Notes: a model not told the origin generated them from the letters alone. A stretch of 64,000 nucleotides of DNA from Allokutzneria sp. A3M-2-11 16 (GCF_024213555.1 NZ_JANAVO010000002.1:698499-762498); one strand, 5' to 3'. Positions 23,268 to 32,468 are shown, numbered from the stretch's first letter. Numbers and translations: made by a program.

Positions 23268-25805
23268 ATGGCGGGTCCCGGCGGCCGAGAGATCGGCCGT
23301 GTGTCCGTCCGGGTGCTCCCGGACACCAGCGCGTTCGGGCGTGGTCTTCAGCGCTATCTCGATCGCACCGAATCCCGGACCCGGCTTCAGATTGGCGTCG
23401 GGGTGGACGCCTCGGCGATGGCGGCTGAGGTCCGCACTGCCGTCACGGCCGCGACCGCGTCCGCCCCGGAGATCGCCCTCACTCCGAGCGTGGATCGCGC
23501 GACGCTGGCCGCCGAGGTCACCACGGCCGCGCGGAACGCGGGCGGCAAGGTGGAGCTCGCAGCGGCGGTCAACGGCACCAAGGCCACTACCGAGACCGTG
23601 GCGTTGGCTCGGCGGCTCGGCCGAACCCCGGTCGAACTCCCGGTAGAGCTTCAACGCCAACGGCTCGCCGCGCTGCGCACCGAGGTCCGCGCGAGCCTGA
23701 CCCGCCTCACGGCCGAGGCCAAGGTGCAGGTGCGCACCGAGCTGGAGTCCACCACGGGCGGGCGCCTCGCCCTCGCCGTCGCGGCCCTGGCCCGGCGGGC
23801 GGCGGCCACCATTCCCCTGTCGGTCGACCTCGACCGCGCCAAGCTCGGCCGCGCGGTCTCGGCACTGGGCGCCATGGTCACCAGCCTCGCCACGGTCGCG
23901 GGCAAGGGCGCCGCGCTCGGTGGACTGGTCGGTGCCCTGGTGGCGGTGGCCTCGGCCGCCGCGCAGGCCGGTGGCGCGGTCGCGCTGCTACCCGCCGTCG
24001 CGGGTGTCGCGTTGATCGCCTTCACCGCGCTCAAGGTCGGCATGGCCGGGTTCGGCGAGGCCATGGCCAACATCCGCGATCCGGCCAAGTTCGCCGAGTC
24101 CCTGGCCAAGCTCTCGCCCGCCGCGCGTGAGACCGCGCTCGCGGTCAGATCCCTTGTCCCCGCTTGGGACTCTCTCAAGCTCGACGTGCAAGACCAGCTC
24201 TTCCGAGGGCTCGGCGGAACCGTCCGCGAACTCGGCTCGGCCTATCTTCCGGTGCTGCGCACCGGCCTGTCCGACACCGCCGGAGCACTCAACGCCGGTG
24301 CACAGAACTTCGCGAAGTTCGCTTCCAGCAAGCAAAGTGTGGCTGATCTCGGCCACCTGTTCGACAACGCGCGCGGCGCGGTGTTCAACCTCGGGCAGGC
24401 GTTCACCCCGGTCATGGCCGGACTTCGGGACATCGCCGTGGTCGGCTCGGACTTCCTTCCCAAACTGACGGCCGGTGCCGGTGCGGCGGCACAGAGGTTC
24501 GCTGATTTCGCTTCCCGTGCAAGGGAATCAGGGCAGATGGCGCAGTGGATCTCCGCCGCGCTGGAGACCTTGCGGACCCTGCGCGAGATCCTGGGCAACG
24601 TCGCCTCCGCCTTCGGTGCGGTGATGCGTGCCGGGCAGGAAACCGGCGGCGGCCTACTCCAGATCATCCGCGATCTGACCGGCCAACTGGCCGCGTTCCT
24701 GAACTCCGCGCAGGGACAGGAAGCCCTCAAGGGCGTGTTTGCGGCGGTGGCCGAGGTCGCCCGCCTAGTCGTGCCGCTGCTGATCGATCTCGCCCGGATC
24801 ATCGGCACCACCGTGGCGCCGGCCATCGGGCAGTTCGTTTCCACGCTGGCGGCGGGCGGCGGACTGCAAGCCGCGCTGAGCGCTGTAGGTGTTGCGCTAC
24901 AAGCACTTGCGCCCGCGTTCGGGCCGATGGGAGCAGCGCTCTCCGCACTGCTCGCGGCGGTGGCTCCGCTGATACCGCCGCTGGCCGAGATCGCCGGAAA
25001 ACTGCTGACCGCCATCGCCGAGGCCATCGCGAAGATCGACTGGACGCCGCTGATCGACGGTGTGCTAGCGGTGTTCAACGCGCTGCTCCCGCTGCTCGAT
25101 CCGTTGGTATCGCTGATCAAACTCGGTGGCGAACTCGCCTCGGCCGCGCTGCCCATCCTCGGAACGGCGCTTCAGGTGGCGGCGGACATCATCGGCTTCG
25201 TCGTTGGGATCGTCGTCGGAGCGGTGACCGCGTTCGCCGATTTCACGTCCGCGATCGGACGTGGTGTGTCCTTCGTCAGTGACAAGCTCGCCGAGTTTTC
25301 CGCTTGGGGTGGAAGGAAAATTGACGAGTTCGTTGACTTCGTCGCCGACCTTCCGGGCAAGATCGGGCGCTTCTTCGCCGACGCCGGATCATGGCTGCTC
25401 TCCGCCGGGGCCGACATCATCAACGGCTTGATCAAGGGCGTCAAGGACGGCGCGAAGTGGCTCTACGACAGCCTCAAGGGCATAGCCCGCGGAGCGATCG
25501 ACACGGTCAAGGGCTGGCTCGGGATCTCCAGTCCCAGCAAGGAAATGGCCAAGCTCGGACGATGGACGAGCGAGGGATTCGCACGCGGGATCACCGACGG
25601 AATCCCGCTCGCCGCCCGCGCGGCGGCAGCTCTGTCCGACTCGGCATTGATCGCCCCACCCGAGGCGACCTTACCGACGGCAGAGGGCACCGGAAGCGGT
25701 AGTGGCGGCGTGGTCATCAACGTCTATCCAGCTGCTGGGCAGTCCGAGGAATCCATTGCCGCCAACGTATCCAGGCGGCTGGCGTTCGCGGGGAGGTTCG
25801 CCTGA
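23268..25805 (+). CDS. Tape measure protein
   Basis: At 845 aa this is the longest phage gene. It starts MAGPGGREIGRVSVRVLPDT, a standard opening for actinophage tape measure proteins. It has an Ala-rich helical N-terminal third, hydrophobic segments near residues 205-265 and 500-670 (for example LVGALVAVASAAAQAGGAVA), and a C-terminal part with INGLIKGVKDGAKWLYDSLK and GISSPSKEMAKLGRW, typical of the tail tip end. It sets the tail length and is ejected with the DNA. The short C-terminal GVVINVYPAAGQSEESIAAN segment contacts the distal tail protein. Confidence 0.93.
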   Translation: MAGPGGREIGRVSVRVLPDTSAFGRGLQRYLDRTESRTRLQIGVGVDASAMAAEVRTAVTAATASAPEIALTPSVDRATLAAEVTTAARNAGGKVELAAAVNGTKATTETVALARRLGRTPVELPVELQRQRLAALRTEVRASLTRLTAEAKVQVRTELESTTGGRLALAVAALARRAAATIPLSVDLDRAKLGRAVSALGAMVTSLATVAGKGAALGGLVGALVAVASAAAQAGGAVALLPAVAGVALIAFTALKVGMAGFGEAMANIRDPAKFAESLAKLSPAARETALAVRSLVPAWDSLKLDVQDQLFRGLGGTVRELGSAYLPVLRTGLSDTAGALNAGAQNFAKFASSKQSVADLGHLFDNARGAVFNLGQAFTPVMAGLRDIAVVGSDFLPKLTAGAGAAAQRFADFASRARESGQMAQWISAALETLRTLREILGNVASAFGAVMRAGQETGGGLLQIIRDLTGQLAAFLNSAQGQEALKGVFAAVAEVARLVVPLLIDLARIIGTTVAPAIGQFVSTLAAGGGLQAALSAVGVALQALAPAFGPMGAALSALLAAVAPLIPPLAEIAGKLLTAIAEAIAKIDWTPLIDGVLAVFNALLPLLDPLVSLIKLGGELASAALPILGTALQVAADIIGFVVGIVVGAVTAFADFTSAIGRGVSFVSDKLAEFSAWGGRKIDEFVDFVADLPGKIGRFFADAGSWLLSAGADIINGLIKGVKDGAKWLYDSLKGIARGAIDTVKGWLGISSPSKEMAKLGRWTSEGFARGITDGIPLAARAAAALSDSALIAPPEATLPTAEGTGSGSGGVVINVYPAAGQSEESIAANVSRRLAFAGRFA

Positions 25806-26725
25806 CCCACCCCGTTTTTCCCACCGGGCTGCCCCTGCCCGAAACCTGGACTGTGGACGGCACGGTGATCAACGGAGCCCCGAACCTCAATGGCGGCGCG
25901 GAAATCGTCGCCGACGAGATCACTGGATGGGCTGGGTCGGCGGCGCCGAGGACATCCCGTCCGCCTCGGCCCGCCCGCTCCGGCACCTACCGCAGCCCGA
26001 CCTACCGCGACGCTCGCGTGATCACCCTCGCCGGGTGGCTGTGGGCGCCCACCCCCGCTCTGCGACTCGCCGCCGAGCACCGCGTGGCGGCGCTGTGCTC
26101 CGCCCCTGACACGCTGTATCCCCTGCGGCACAACGATGTCCGCTCAGGCGAGGACCTGGTGGCCACAGTCGAGCTGGACGGACCGGTAATGGTGACCACC
26201 CGCACCGACCACCACGCCGTGTGGTCGGTACAGCTCGCTGCACCGGACCCGCTCAAGTACGCGCCCGAGCCACTGATCACCTCAACGCGACTGCCGATCG
26301 ATGGCACTGGCATCAACTGGTCCACCCAGGGCAAAGGAGTGGACTGGACCGGAGGCGGGCGCGGTGGGATTGATTGGGGCACAACGACATCAACCGGTAC
26401 CGCAGTCCTGCGTAACCCTGGAACCGCGCCGAGCTGGCCGCACTTCACCATTACCGGCCCGGTCAACACCCCCGAGATCACAGACACCGCAACCGGCCGC
26501 ACCCTGCGCTACTCCGGAACCCTGACCGCCGGGGAAACGCTCACGATCGACACCCACCCCCACCGCCGCACCGTCCGACTTGACGGCACATGGGTGAGGC
26601 CCCGACTGGTGTCGGCTGAATGGTTCCCATTGCCACCAGCAAGCAGAAGGTCAGTCTCTTTTCGAGCCGCGCGAATCTCACGCGAAGCACTGCTGTCGAT
26701 CGTTATATTTTCGGCATACAATTGA
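25802..26725 (+). CDS. Distal tail protein, apparent CTG start
   Basis: The 307-aa product has the phage Dit layout: an N-terminal beta-rich ring domain (ETWTVDGTVINGAPNLNGGA, DARVITLAGWLWAPTPALRL) and a C-terminal carbohydrate-binding-like domain (GTAPSWPHFTITGPVNTPEI and AGETLTIDTHPHRRTVRLDG). The family domain begins at TWTVDG, just after the previous stop. GGGGAGG (25790-25796) is positioned for CTG at 25802, overlapping the previous stop as CTGA; the next GTG is 17 codons inside. The last dozen codons are AT-rich, where the inserted leftward gene abuts. Confidence 0.82.
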   Translation: MTHPVFPTGLPLPETWTVDGTVINGAPNLNGGAEIVADEITGWAGSAAPRTSRPPRPARSGTYRSPTYRDARVITLAGWLWAPTPALRLAAEHRVAALCSAPDTLYPLRHNDVRSGEDLVATVELDGPVMVTTRTDHHAVWSVQLAAPDPLKYAPEPLITSTRLPIDGTGINWSTQGKGVDWTGGGRGGIDWGTTTSTGTAVLRNPGTAPSWPHFTITGPVNTPEITDTATGRTLRYSGTLTAGETLTIDTHPHRRTVRLDGTWVRPRLVSAEWFPLPPASRRSVSFRAARISREALLSIVIFSAYN

Positions 26726-26727
26726 CC

Positions 26728-27657
26728 CTACCTGGAAAGTGATACAATCAAAGCAAGAAGAGATGTCACCAAGCTTCCCCAGCTGGCCAGTGGATAAAGA
26801 AAGTCCTTTGCGACACTGGACCTGCTGTAATTTCTCATGGGATCCAGGTATTGAGCATATCTATCGGGAATAGGCTCATCTTCTCGGTATGCAAAGGCGA
26901 TTTCACTATAGAGAGCACGTAGGTCGGGTAGTAGATCTGGAACGTCCAACGCCACAATTATTGATGCGTCTCGCAAGAACTGTGCGTATTGCTTACGAGA
27001 AGCCTTGGGGTTTTCTTCCAGGTCGATATTTATGAGAGGAGCTGAAAGGTGCAGCGCTCGCTCTGATACAGCCGGAGGAGAGCGCCAGCTCAACCTGCCA
27101 TCCTGAACGCTGCGAAATAGATGGCGTGCTGCGCGGCCTGTGATATTCGCCGTCAGGACCATGTGGTTTCTGCTAAATGGCGATATGTGCTTTCCCTTAA
27201 GTGCGCGCTCAGCCTTCCGCATCTCCCATTGGAAGCGGTGATAGGGATGCCAAATGTTCACAACAGCTGCAATTGTTGACCTGCCGCCAAAGAATGCCAT
27301 AATGCATAGCGGTACGGCCGATACCACCACTTTCCACGGCGCAAGTGGGGTGGATGGTCCAGCTTTGAGCATTTCCCACACCTGCGTGCACCCGAAGTAG
27401 AAGAGTGCGGGAATCATCAGGGCTGCGGCGAGAGAAATTGCCGGGCGCAGCCGCGCGTACCGAAGATCCTTTTTCAGAATGGTGGCAGGAACGTCCTTGT
27501 CGGTGAGTTTCTTGACCAGTATCGCAGCCCTCTCCAGGTCGAGCGGAGGATGAAATGCATGCCTCTTTGGTGGACGGTAGTTGATATCCACCAAGGGAAA
27601 GTCACTTTCGGCCTGCGCGGCTTCGTTCTCGTCTGCTGAACCTACCGCTCTCGCCAT
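26728..27657 (-). CDS. Unknown membrane protein, opposite-strand cargo in the tail operon
   Basis: I do not recognise the family. The 309-aa product has a soluble acidic N-terminus, a pair of membrane segments (about residues 73-93, ISLAAALMIPALFYFGCTQV, and 109-132), a large basic then acidic soluble domain, and a third C-terminal membrane segment (FLYPLASWGSLVTSLLALIV). G+C is near 53%, well below the flanking tail genes. It runs against the tail operon, ends three bases from the distal-tail stop, and has its own promoter. ATG at 27657 fits leaderless translation; 27669 is also possible. The position is that of a lysogenic conversion gene. Confidence 0.7.
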   Translation of the reverse strand: MARAVGSADENEAAQAESDFPLVDINYRPPKRHAFHPPLDLERAAILVKKLTDKDVPATILKKDLRYARLRPAISLAAALMIPALFYFGCTQVWEMLKAGPSTPLAPWKVVVSAVPLCIMAFFGGRSTIAAVVNIWHPYHRFQWEMRKAERALKGKHISPFSRNHMVLTANITGRAARHLFRSVQDGRLSWRSPPAVSERALHLSAPLINIDLEENPKASRKQYAQFLRDASIIVALDVPDLLPDLRALYSEIAFAYREDEPIPDRYAQYLDPMRNYSRSSVAKDFLYPLASWGSLVTSLLALIVSLSR

Positions 27658-27667
27658 TCCCGAAAGC

Positions 27668-27696
27668 ATAGATGTCGCGTGTGACGCAAGGGTCAA
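27668..27696 (-). promoter_or_regulatory. Promoter of the opposite-strand cargo gene, leaderless
   Basis: On the minus strand TTGACC (27696-27691), a 17-base spacer and ATCTAT (27673-27668) form a good sigma-70-type promoter. Transcription would begin close to 27660, almost at the ATG at 27657, and there is no Shine-Dalgarno sequence, so a leaderless message is likely. It would be independent of phage late transcription. Confidence 0.6.
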
Positions 27697-27739
27697 AATT
27701 TTGGAACAGATTGGACTACTTCTGCCTTCCAATGTGTCG

Positions 27740-28819
27740 ATGACGGACGCTTGGTCGTTGCAGTTATCGAATTCCTCGCGGGATGGTCGTTACGCCCTAG
27801 GTGCACTTCTCGGCCCTGCCTCCGGCGGGCCGATGGCATGGCGAGACGGTGTGCTGCCCTCCGCCTCTATCTCTGGGTCTGTCGTGGACTTGCGTCCGAT
27901 CCCCTCGGCTACTCCGGATCGCAGCCTCCGCGTCTACCCCGGCTCCTGCGTCATCTCACGAGGACCTGAAGGGCCGTACTTGTGTTGGACTGCAACGACA
28001 TCCACGATCACAGCCGAGCCCGCGGATACCGCCAATGACCGCATCGATCTCTTGATCGCGCGGTTGTACGACGAAGCCATCGGTGACCCAAAATCGGGTC
28101 CGTGGCTGGAAATTCTCACCGGTCAGCCCTCCGCCACGCCCTCGACACCCGCTGTACCGGAAGGCGCGATCGGTCTCGCGGACTTGACTCGCCGCGCGGG
28201 TGTGGATGCGATCGGTCTCGCAGAGATCCGCGACCGCCGCCGCGCCGCGTGGGTACGCGGCGGTGTTCGTCTGCTCCTGCCTGGCGATGACCGGGCCGAG
28301 CCGGGCGCCTACGTCGGGGAGTACCGGCACCGCAACGGATTGGAGGCGTGGGATGGCTCCCTGTGGCGCGGAACGCGTGCGCTGCCCGCGCTGCACACCA
28401 CGACCATCAGCGAACGCCGAGGCGTCACCGAACCGGTGAGCGTCGCCGCGCTGACGGTGCCCGATCCTGGGTGGCCGTACCAGCTCACCGTGTCCGCATC
28501 GGCCGAGCTGGTCGTGTCCGATCAGGACGGAGAGAACGTCCCCGCCGGGCGCGCCGACCTCTCGGTGCGGCTGGACGCGCTCACCGGGCCGGTGCTGGCA
28601 ACCGGCGTCGGCCCGGACACCACGGTGTTGCGCGGCACCTACCGTCAACCCGTGGTGCGGCTGGGCAAGCACACCACGACCAACGTCGGCCGCTCCGGCA
28701 CGCTCACCGGTACTCACACCGTGCACTTGGTCGCCGCAGGCGTCTACGGCGATCCTGGGTACCGCCATGGGGTCGCGCCGTTCAACGGCTCGCTGTTCGT
28801 TCAGGCGGTGGCCGTGTGA
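27740..28819 (+). CDS. Minor tail protein
   Basis: The 359-aa product begins MTDAWSLQLSNSSRDGRYAL and contains ISGSVVDLRPIPSATPDRSLRV (read in two parts), PYLCWTATTSTITAEPADTA and DRIDLLIARLYDEAIGDPKS. This is the repeated pattern of actinophage minor tail or baseplate-like proteins. A C-terminal beta-rich domain follows. ATG at 27740 is the first good start; sequence upstream belongs to the promoter of the opposite gene. It overlaps the next gene by four bases. It probably belongs to the tail tip or host-recognition structure. Confidence 0.8.
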   Translation: MTDAWSLQLSNSSRDGRYALGALLGPASGGPMAWRDGVLPSASISGSVVDLRPIPSATPDRSLRVYPGSCVISRGPEGPYLCWTATTSTITAEPADTANDRIDLLIARLYDEAIGDPKSGPWLEILTGQPSATPSTPAVPEGAIGLADLTRRAGVDAIGLAEIRDRRRAAWVRGGVRLLLPGDDRAEPGAYVGEYRHRNGLEAWDGSLWRGTRALPALHTTTISERRGVTEPVSVAALTVPDPGWPYQLTVSASAELVVSDQDGENVPAGRADLSVRLDALTGPVLATGVGPDTTVLRGTYRQPVVRLGKHTTTNVGRSGTLTGTHTVHLVAAGVYGDPGYRHGVAPFNGSLFVQAVAV

Positions 28820-29949
28820 GCGACGCAGGCTCACCGTGGTCGGTGTGGATCGCCCACACCCGTACCGGGCGCCTGGTCGCCGAGCTGCCCACCATCGGCA
28901 CCCCGAAGTGGACCTGCGCGGTCAACGCGGCCGGGTCGGTGGAAGTCGTGGTTGCCCTCGGCGACCCGGGGGTGCCGAAGCGCGATGCGTTGCGGGCGAT
29001 GCTCGCCCCGGTCCGGTTCTGCCTCGCGGTGGCCTACGGACAGCATCTCGTCCAGGCCGGGCCGATCTGGACTCACCGCTACACCGACACCAACGCCACG
29101 CTCACTATCGGTGCCTCGGGACTGTGGGGCTTGTTCGAACGGCGCTTGGTGTTGCCACCGCACTATTCCGCGATCACCGATCCCTCGGCGGATCTTCGGA
29201 TCGGCCCTGCCTCGCTGCACTCCCTCGCTCGCGCCCTGGTCGAGGCAGGCGAGTCCCGCCCGCGTGCGGATCTGCCCGTCGTCTACCCGCCGGAGATCGC
29301 GGGCACGAACTCGCGCATCTACCGGGGCTTTGACCTCCGGCCGCTCGGTGACGCGTTGCGCTCGCTGGGCTCCGAGGACGGCGGCAGTGAAGTGGAGTTC
29401 CGGCCGAGGTTCACCGAGGACCGCGAGCGGCTGGAATGGGTGATGCGGATCGGGGCGCCGCTGCTCGCGCAGTCCGGTGCGCCCCGGGTCTATGACTACG
29501 GGGCCGGGCTGGTCGCGGTGGACGCCGACACCGACGGCTCCAATCTCGCCTCGGCGGTGTTCGTGCGTGGCAACGGAATGGAACGTGGCCTGCTCACCGG
29601 ACACGCCGTGAACGCCGAGCTGGTCGACGCCGGGTACCCGTTGACCGAAGTCGTGATCGGCGACCACACGTCCGTCACGGAACAGTCCACGTTGGACTCC
29701 TACGCCCGCGCCTACGCCGCGATGCTGTCCCGTCCCACCGAGCTGTGGTCCGCCGTCGTGCGCACCGACCCCGGCGACGGCGGCCCCACCCTCGCCGGAC
29801 TCGCCCCTGGGGACTTCGTCGTGTTCGGGCTCGACAGGCACCCTTGGCTCCCCGATGGGCACTACGAACAGCGCGTGCTCGGCATGGAGTCCGGCGAGGA
29901 CACCGAGCACGTTTCCCTGACCCTGCAACGCGAACTCGCCGAGGTGTGA
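28816..29949 (+). CDS. Minor tail protein, Gp37-like tail tip
   Basis: GTG at 28816 overlaps the previous stop (GTGA). The 377-aa product has the pattern of siphovirus Gp37-like/tail-associated proteins: SPWSVWIAHTRTGRLVAELP, TLTIGASGLWGLFERRLVLP, YRGFDLRPLGDALRSLGSED, and a C-terminal PGDFVVFGLDRHPWLPDGHY. These proteins form the hub of the tail tip next to the distal tail protein. The frame and length look intact. Confidence 0.85.
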   Translation: MSDAGSPWSVWIAHTRTGRLVAELPTIGTPKWTCAVNAAGSVEVVVALGDPGVPKRDALRAMLAPVRFCLAVAYGQHLVQAGPIWTHRYTDTNATLTIGASGLWGLFERRLVLPPHYSAITDPSADLRIGPASLHSLARALVEAGESRPRADLPVVYPPEIAGTNSRIYRGFDLRPLGDALRSLGSEDGGSEVEFRPRFTEDRERLEWVMRIGAPLLAQSGAPRVYDYGAGLVAVDADTDGSNLASAVFVRGNGMERGLLTGHAVNAELVDAGYPLTEVVIGDHTSVTEQSTLDSYARAYAAMLSRPTELWSAVVRTDPGDGGPTLAGLAPGDFVVFGLDRHPWLPDGHYEQRVLGMESGEDTEHVSLTLQRELAEV

Positions 29950-30699
29950 ATGCCCGCGACCCCTGCCCGCGCCAATGACTTGCTCGCGTGGGTCAAGCGG
30001 ATCGAGAACCGGATGGACGAAGCCGATCGACGCACCCTGTACAGCGTGGTGATTTCCTCCGGCGGGCTGACCATCCGCGACCTCGGCGGCATCACCGCCC
30101 AGGATCTCGACGGCGACACGACGTTCTTCACCGGAGGATTCGGCGGCGACTGGTCACGCCCCGACGGCACCGCGCAGCCCATCACCTACATTGCCGACGA
30201 CCGGGGAGCCTGGCGCATCGCGGTGTTCGACAACACGCCCAACAGCGGGGTCTACCGCCAGTTCGCGGCGGTATTCGACTACTCCGGGAACATCGTGCTC
30301 GGCGACGACGCCGAGTCCGGCCAAGGGCTCGCCCGCCCCTACATCCCGCTCTCGGTCTCCGCCGCCCAGTACAAGGCGTGGCCCGCCACCGCCGCGACCG
30401 GATGGGAGACGCTGGAGACGATTCGGTACTGCAAACAACATCCACGGATCGACGTGCACCTACGCGCCACCACCGACACCGACCCCGCCACGCGCGGCGA
30501 AGTCCGCCTACGCGAACAGGGCGGGACGGTCATCGGCCCCGTGCACGCGATCGAGTACGCGCAGACCCTGCGCTACAGCAACGGCCCCGTCCCCGGAGAC
30601 TTCTCCGACCTACGCGAAGTCCACCTGGAAGCCCGCCGCACAGCAGGCACCGGAGTGGTGCGCGCGACCGTCGCCTACGCCGCAGGCGTCCAAAGCTGA
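29950..30699 (+). CDS. Minor tail protein, beta-rich tip protein
   Basis: ATG at 29950 follows the previous TGA directly. The 249-aa product starts MPATPARANDLLAWVKRIEN, then a short coiled coil. ISSGGLTIRDLGGITAQDLD and TTFFTGGFGGDWSRPDGTAQ lead into a beta-rich body and a C-terminal binding domain with a long strand pattern. This is the common form of the last structural gene of an actinophage tail operon and may carry the receptor-binding function. Confidence 0.78.
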   Translation: MPATPARANDLLAWVKRIENRMDEADRRTLYSVVISSGGLTIRDLGGITAQDLDGDTTFFTGGFGGDWSRPDGTAQPITYIADDRGAWRIAVFDNTPNSGVYRQFAAVFDYSGNIVLGDDAESGQGLARPYIPLSVSAAQYKAWPATAATGWETLETIRYCKQHPRIDVHLRATTDTDPATRGEVRLREQGGTVIGPVHAIEYAQTLRYSNGPVPGDFSDLREVHLEARRTAGTGVVRATVAYAAGVQS

Positions 30700-31128
30700 T
30701 CAGGCCGAGCCGTTGCGCACCCCGTCGTCGGCACAATCGGGCACCTTGAACTCGCCCTTGAGGCACTTCGTGTACACCGGCGGATCGATGAGCTTCGGCG
30801 GCGTCGGCGCGCCCGGCTCGCTGGACGGGGCAGGCGGCACCGGGCGCTGACCGGCATCGCGCTGCGGCTGCGTGCTCGGCCGCGCCACCGGCGGATTCGT
30901 CGGCCGCGTCGCCGAGCTGCCCGACGGCGCCGGGATCACGATCGTCGTCGTGGTCGGGATGACCGGCGGCGCCGAGCTGGTCGAGTGCGGCGTGCTCGGT
31001 CCGTCGCCGACCTCGGACAGGTTCTCGTCGTTGGCCGTCAAGCTCGCACCGATCGCGATTCCGACGACCGCGAACACGGCCAGCACTCCGGCAACCACTC
31101 TGCCCGGTAACGCAGCGATCCCGCGCAC
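30700..31128 (-). CDS. Membrane-anchored proline/threonine-rich protein
   Basis: The 142-aa product has one N-terminal membrane segment (about residues 7-28: GRVVAGVLAVFAVVGIAIGA) and then a low-complexity exported part rich in Pro, Thr and Ser (PPVIPTTTTIVIPAPSGSSA). It ends with a small Cys-containing module (YTKCLKGEFKVPDC). GTG at 31128 is preferred because GCAGGGGG precedes it. It is transcribed against the late operon, in the gap between tail and lysis genes. A lysogeny-expressed cell-surface protein is likely; I cannot name a function. Confidence 0.65.
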   Translation of the reverse strand: MRGIAALPGRVVAGVLAVFAVVGIAIGASLTANDENLSEVGDGPSTPHSTSSAPPVIPTTTTIVIPAPSGSSATRPTNPPVARPSTQPQRDAGQRPVPPAPSSEPGAPTPPKLIDPPVYTKCLKGEFKVPDCADDGVRNGSA

Positions 31129-31260
31129 ATCAACCCCCTGCAATCCCCTGACGCGCCACGTGAAAGCGCGTCCCCGCCGAGATCATCGCCGAACAACCCG
31201 CCCGCGCTACGCGCCCGGCGCACGAATTCGGCAAACACCCCAACGAAAAGGAGTCTCCGA

Positions 31261-32118
31261 CTGCCGTATGCACTGACATGGATGCCCGCCGTTCTGCGCG
31301 CCGCAGGACTGCGGGTCGAAGAAATCGCCGGCTGGGAAACCCGAGGTCACGGCAACTTCTCCACCCCGAAAGGGGTGTTGCTGCACCACACCGCAGGACC
31401 GGCCGCGGGCACCTTCCCCTCACGAAACACCGTGGTCAACGGCCGTCCCGACCTCGCCGGACCACTCGCCAACCTCGGCCTCGGCCGTGACGGAACCTGG
31501 TTCATCGTCGCCGCCGGGCAGGCATGGCACGCGGGCAAGGGCTACGTCCCGTGGTGCGGACGTGACAACGGCAGCGCCCACCTGATCGGTGTGGAAGCCG
31601 AGTCGACCGGCAAGGGCGACTGGACCCGCGAACAGCTCGACACCTACCCGCGCGGCACCGCCGCACTCCTGCGACACCTCGGCCTTCCCGCCGAGCGCGC
31701 CCTGGCCCACAAGGAATGGGCACCGCGCAGAAAGCCCGACCCGCACGGCTGGCCCGGCGACATGACCGGCTTCCGCACCACCGTTCGCTCACTACTGGAA
31801 GGGGACGATTTGCCGTCCGCACAAGAGATCGCCGAAGCCGTCTGGGCTCGCGTGCTCGTCCACCCCGACAACGCGCAGCTCGCCTACCCCGCGTGGGTGT
31901 GGCATTGCCTGACCAACACCGCCGCCTGGCGAGCCGCCAACGGCGACTGGTGGCAGGGCACCGAGCCCTCCGCCATTGACCCCGAGATCCAGGTACGCCG
32001 CGTCGATCTCCTGCGCTTCGCCGACGCCAACGCCCACGCCACGCGCGGCTTGGTCGCCGAGCTGGACACGGCCGTGGACCAGCTCGCCCGCGCGGTCGCC
32101 GACAAACACCAGCTCTGA
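31261..32118 (+). CDS. Endolysin, N-acetylmuramoyl-L-alanine amidase, 3' end cut by IS element
   Basis: The Amidase_2 domain (about residues 1-185) shows zinc ligands in GVLLHHTAG, HKEW and KPDPHGW, with IGVEAESTGKGDWT between. It cleaves the bond between MurNAc and the stem peptide for host lysis. AAAGGAG (31247-31253) fits CTG at 31261 with a 7-base gap, and the extra residues LPYALTW match the start of related amidases; ATG at 31282 is too far. The stop TGA at 32116 is the first three bases of the inserted IS21-family element. Thirty-one more codons continue in frame at 35103, so the C-terminal tail is lost while the catalytic domain stays whole. Confidence 0.85.
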   Translation: MPYALTWMPAVLRAAGLRVEEIAGWETRGHGNFSTPKGVLLHHTAGPAAGTFPSRNTVVNGRPDLAGPLANLGLGRDGTWFIVAAGQAWHAGKGYVPWCGRDNGSAHLIGVEAESTGKGDWTREQLDTYPRGTAALLRHLGLPAERALAHKEWAPRRKPDPHGWPGDMTGFRTTVRSLLEGDDLPSAQEIAEAVWARVLVHPDNAQLAYPAWVWHCLTNTAAWRAANGDWWQGTEPSAIDPEIQVRRVDLLRFADANAHATRGLVAELDTAVDQLARAVADKHQL

Positions 32119-32207
32119 TTTTGACGGTGTGAAGCGACGTCACTTATTCGTCGATTCGGACGTCACTTCCTCTCCCAAGCCATGATCGATGTCGGTGAAA
32201 GATGACG

Positions 32208-32468
32208 TCACTCGCGCCGACTCGGTGGCGTGGTCCGGAGGCCGTGTGCGGTGAACTCCAGGATGTCGAGGTAGGCGTCTAATCCGGTCTTGGCATGCCA
32301 TCCGTGCCGGGTGGTGAGGAAGAGTGCGAGTTCGGCGCGAACCTGGGGGCTTGCTTGCCGGAAGAAGCCCGCGGTGAGTTCAAGCAGCCCGGGCAGGTGG
32401 TCCTGCTCGTCGTCGGTGTCCCAGGTTGCCCCATCCAGTGGGAGCTCGTCGGGGTCGGGTGTGAGCAT
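32208..32468 (-). CDS. Small accessory protein of the IS21-family element, 86 aa
   Basis: The product starts MLTPDPDELPLDGATWDTDD and contains LLELTAGFFRQASPQVRAEL and a basic end. I do not recognise a family. It is inside the IS boundaries, downstream of istB in the same direction, with 71 bases between. Its start overlaps no other gene. A third gene of this kind is not needed for transposition in canonical IS21, so it is either a passenger or a modulator. Confidence 0.55.
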   Translation of the reverse strand: MLTPDPDELPLDGATWDTDDEQDHLPGLLELTAGFFRQASPQVRAELALFLTTRHGWHAKTGLDAYLDILEFTAHGLRTTPPSRRE

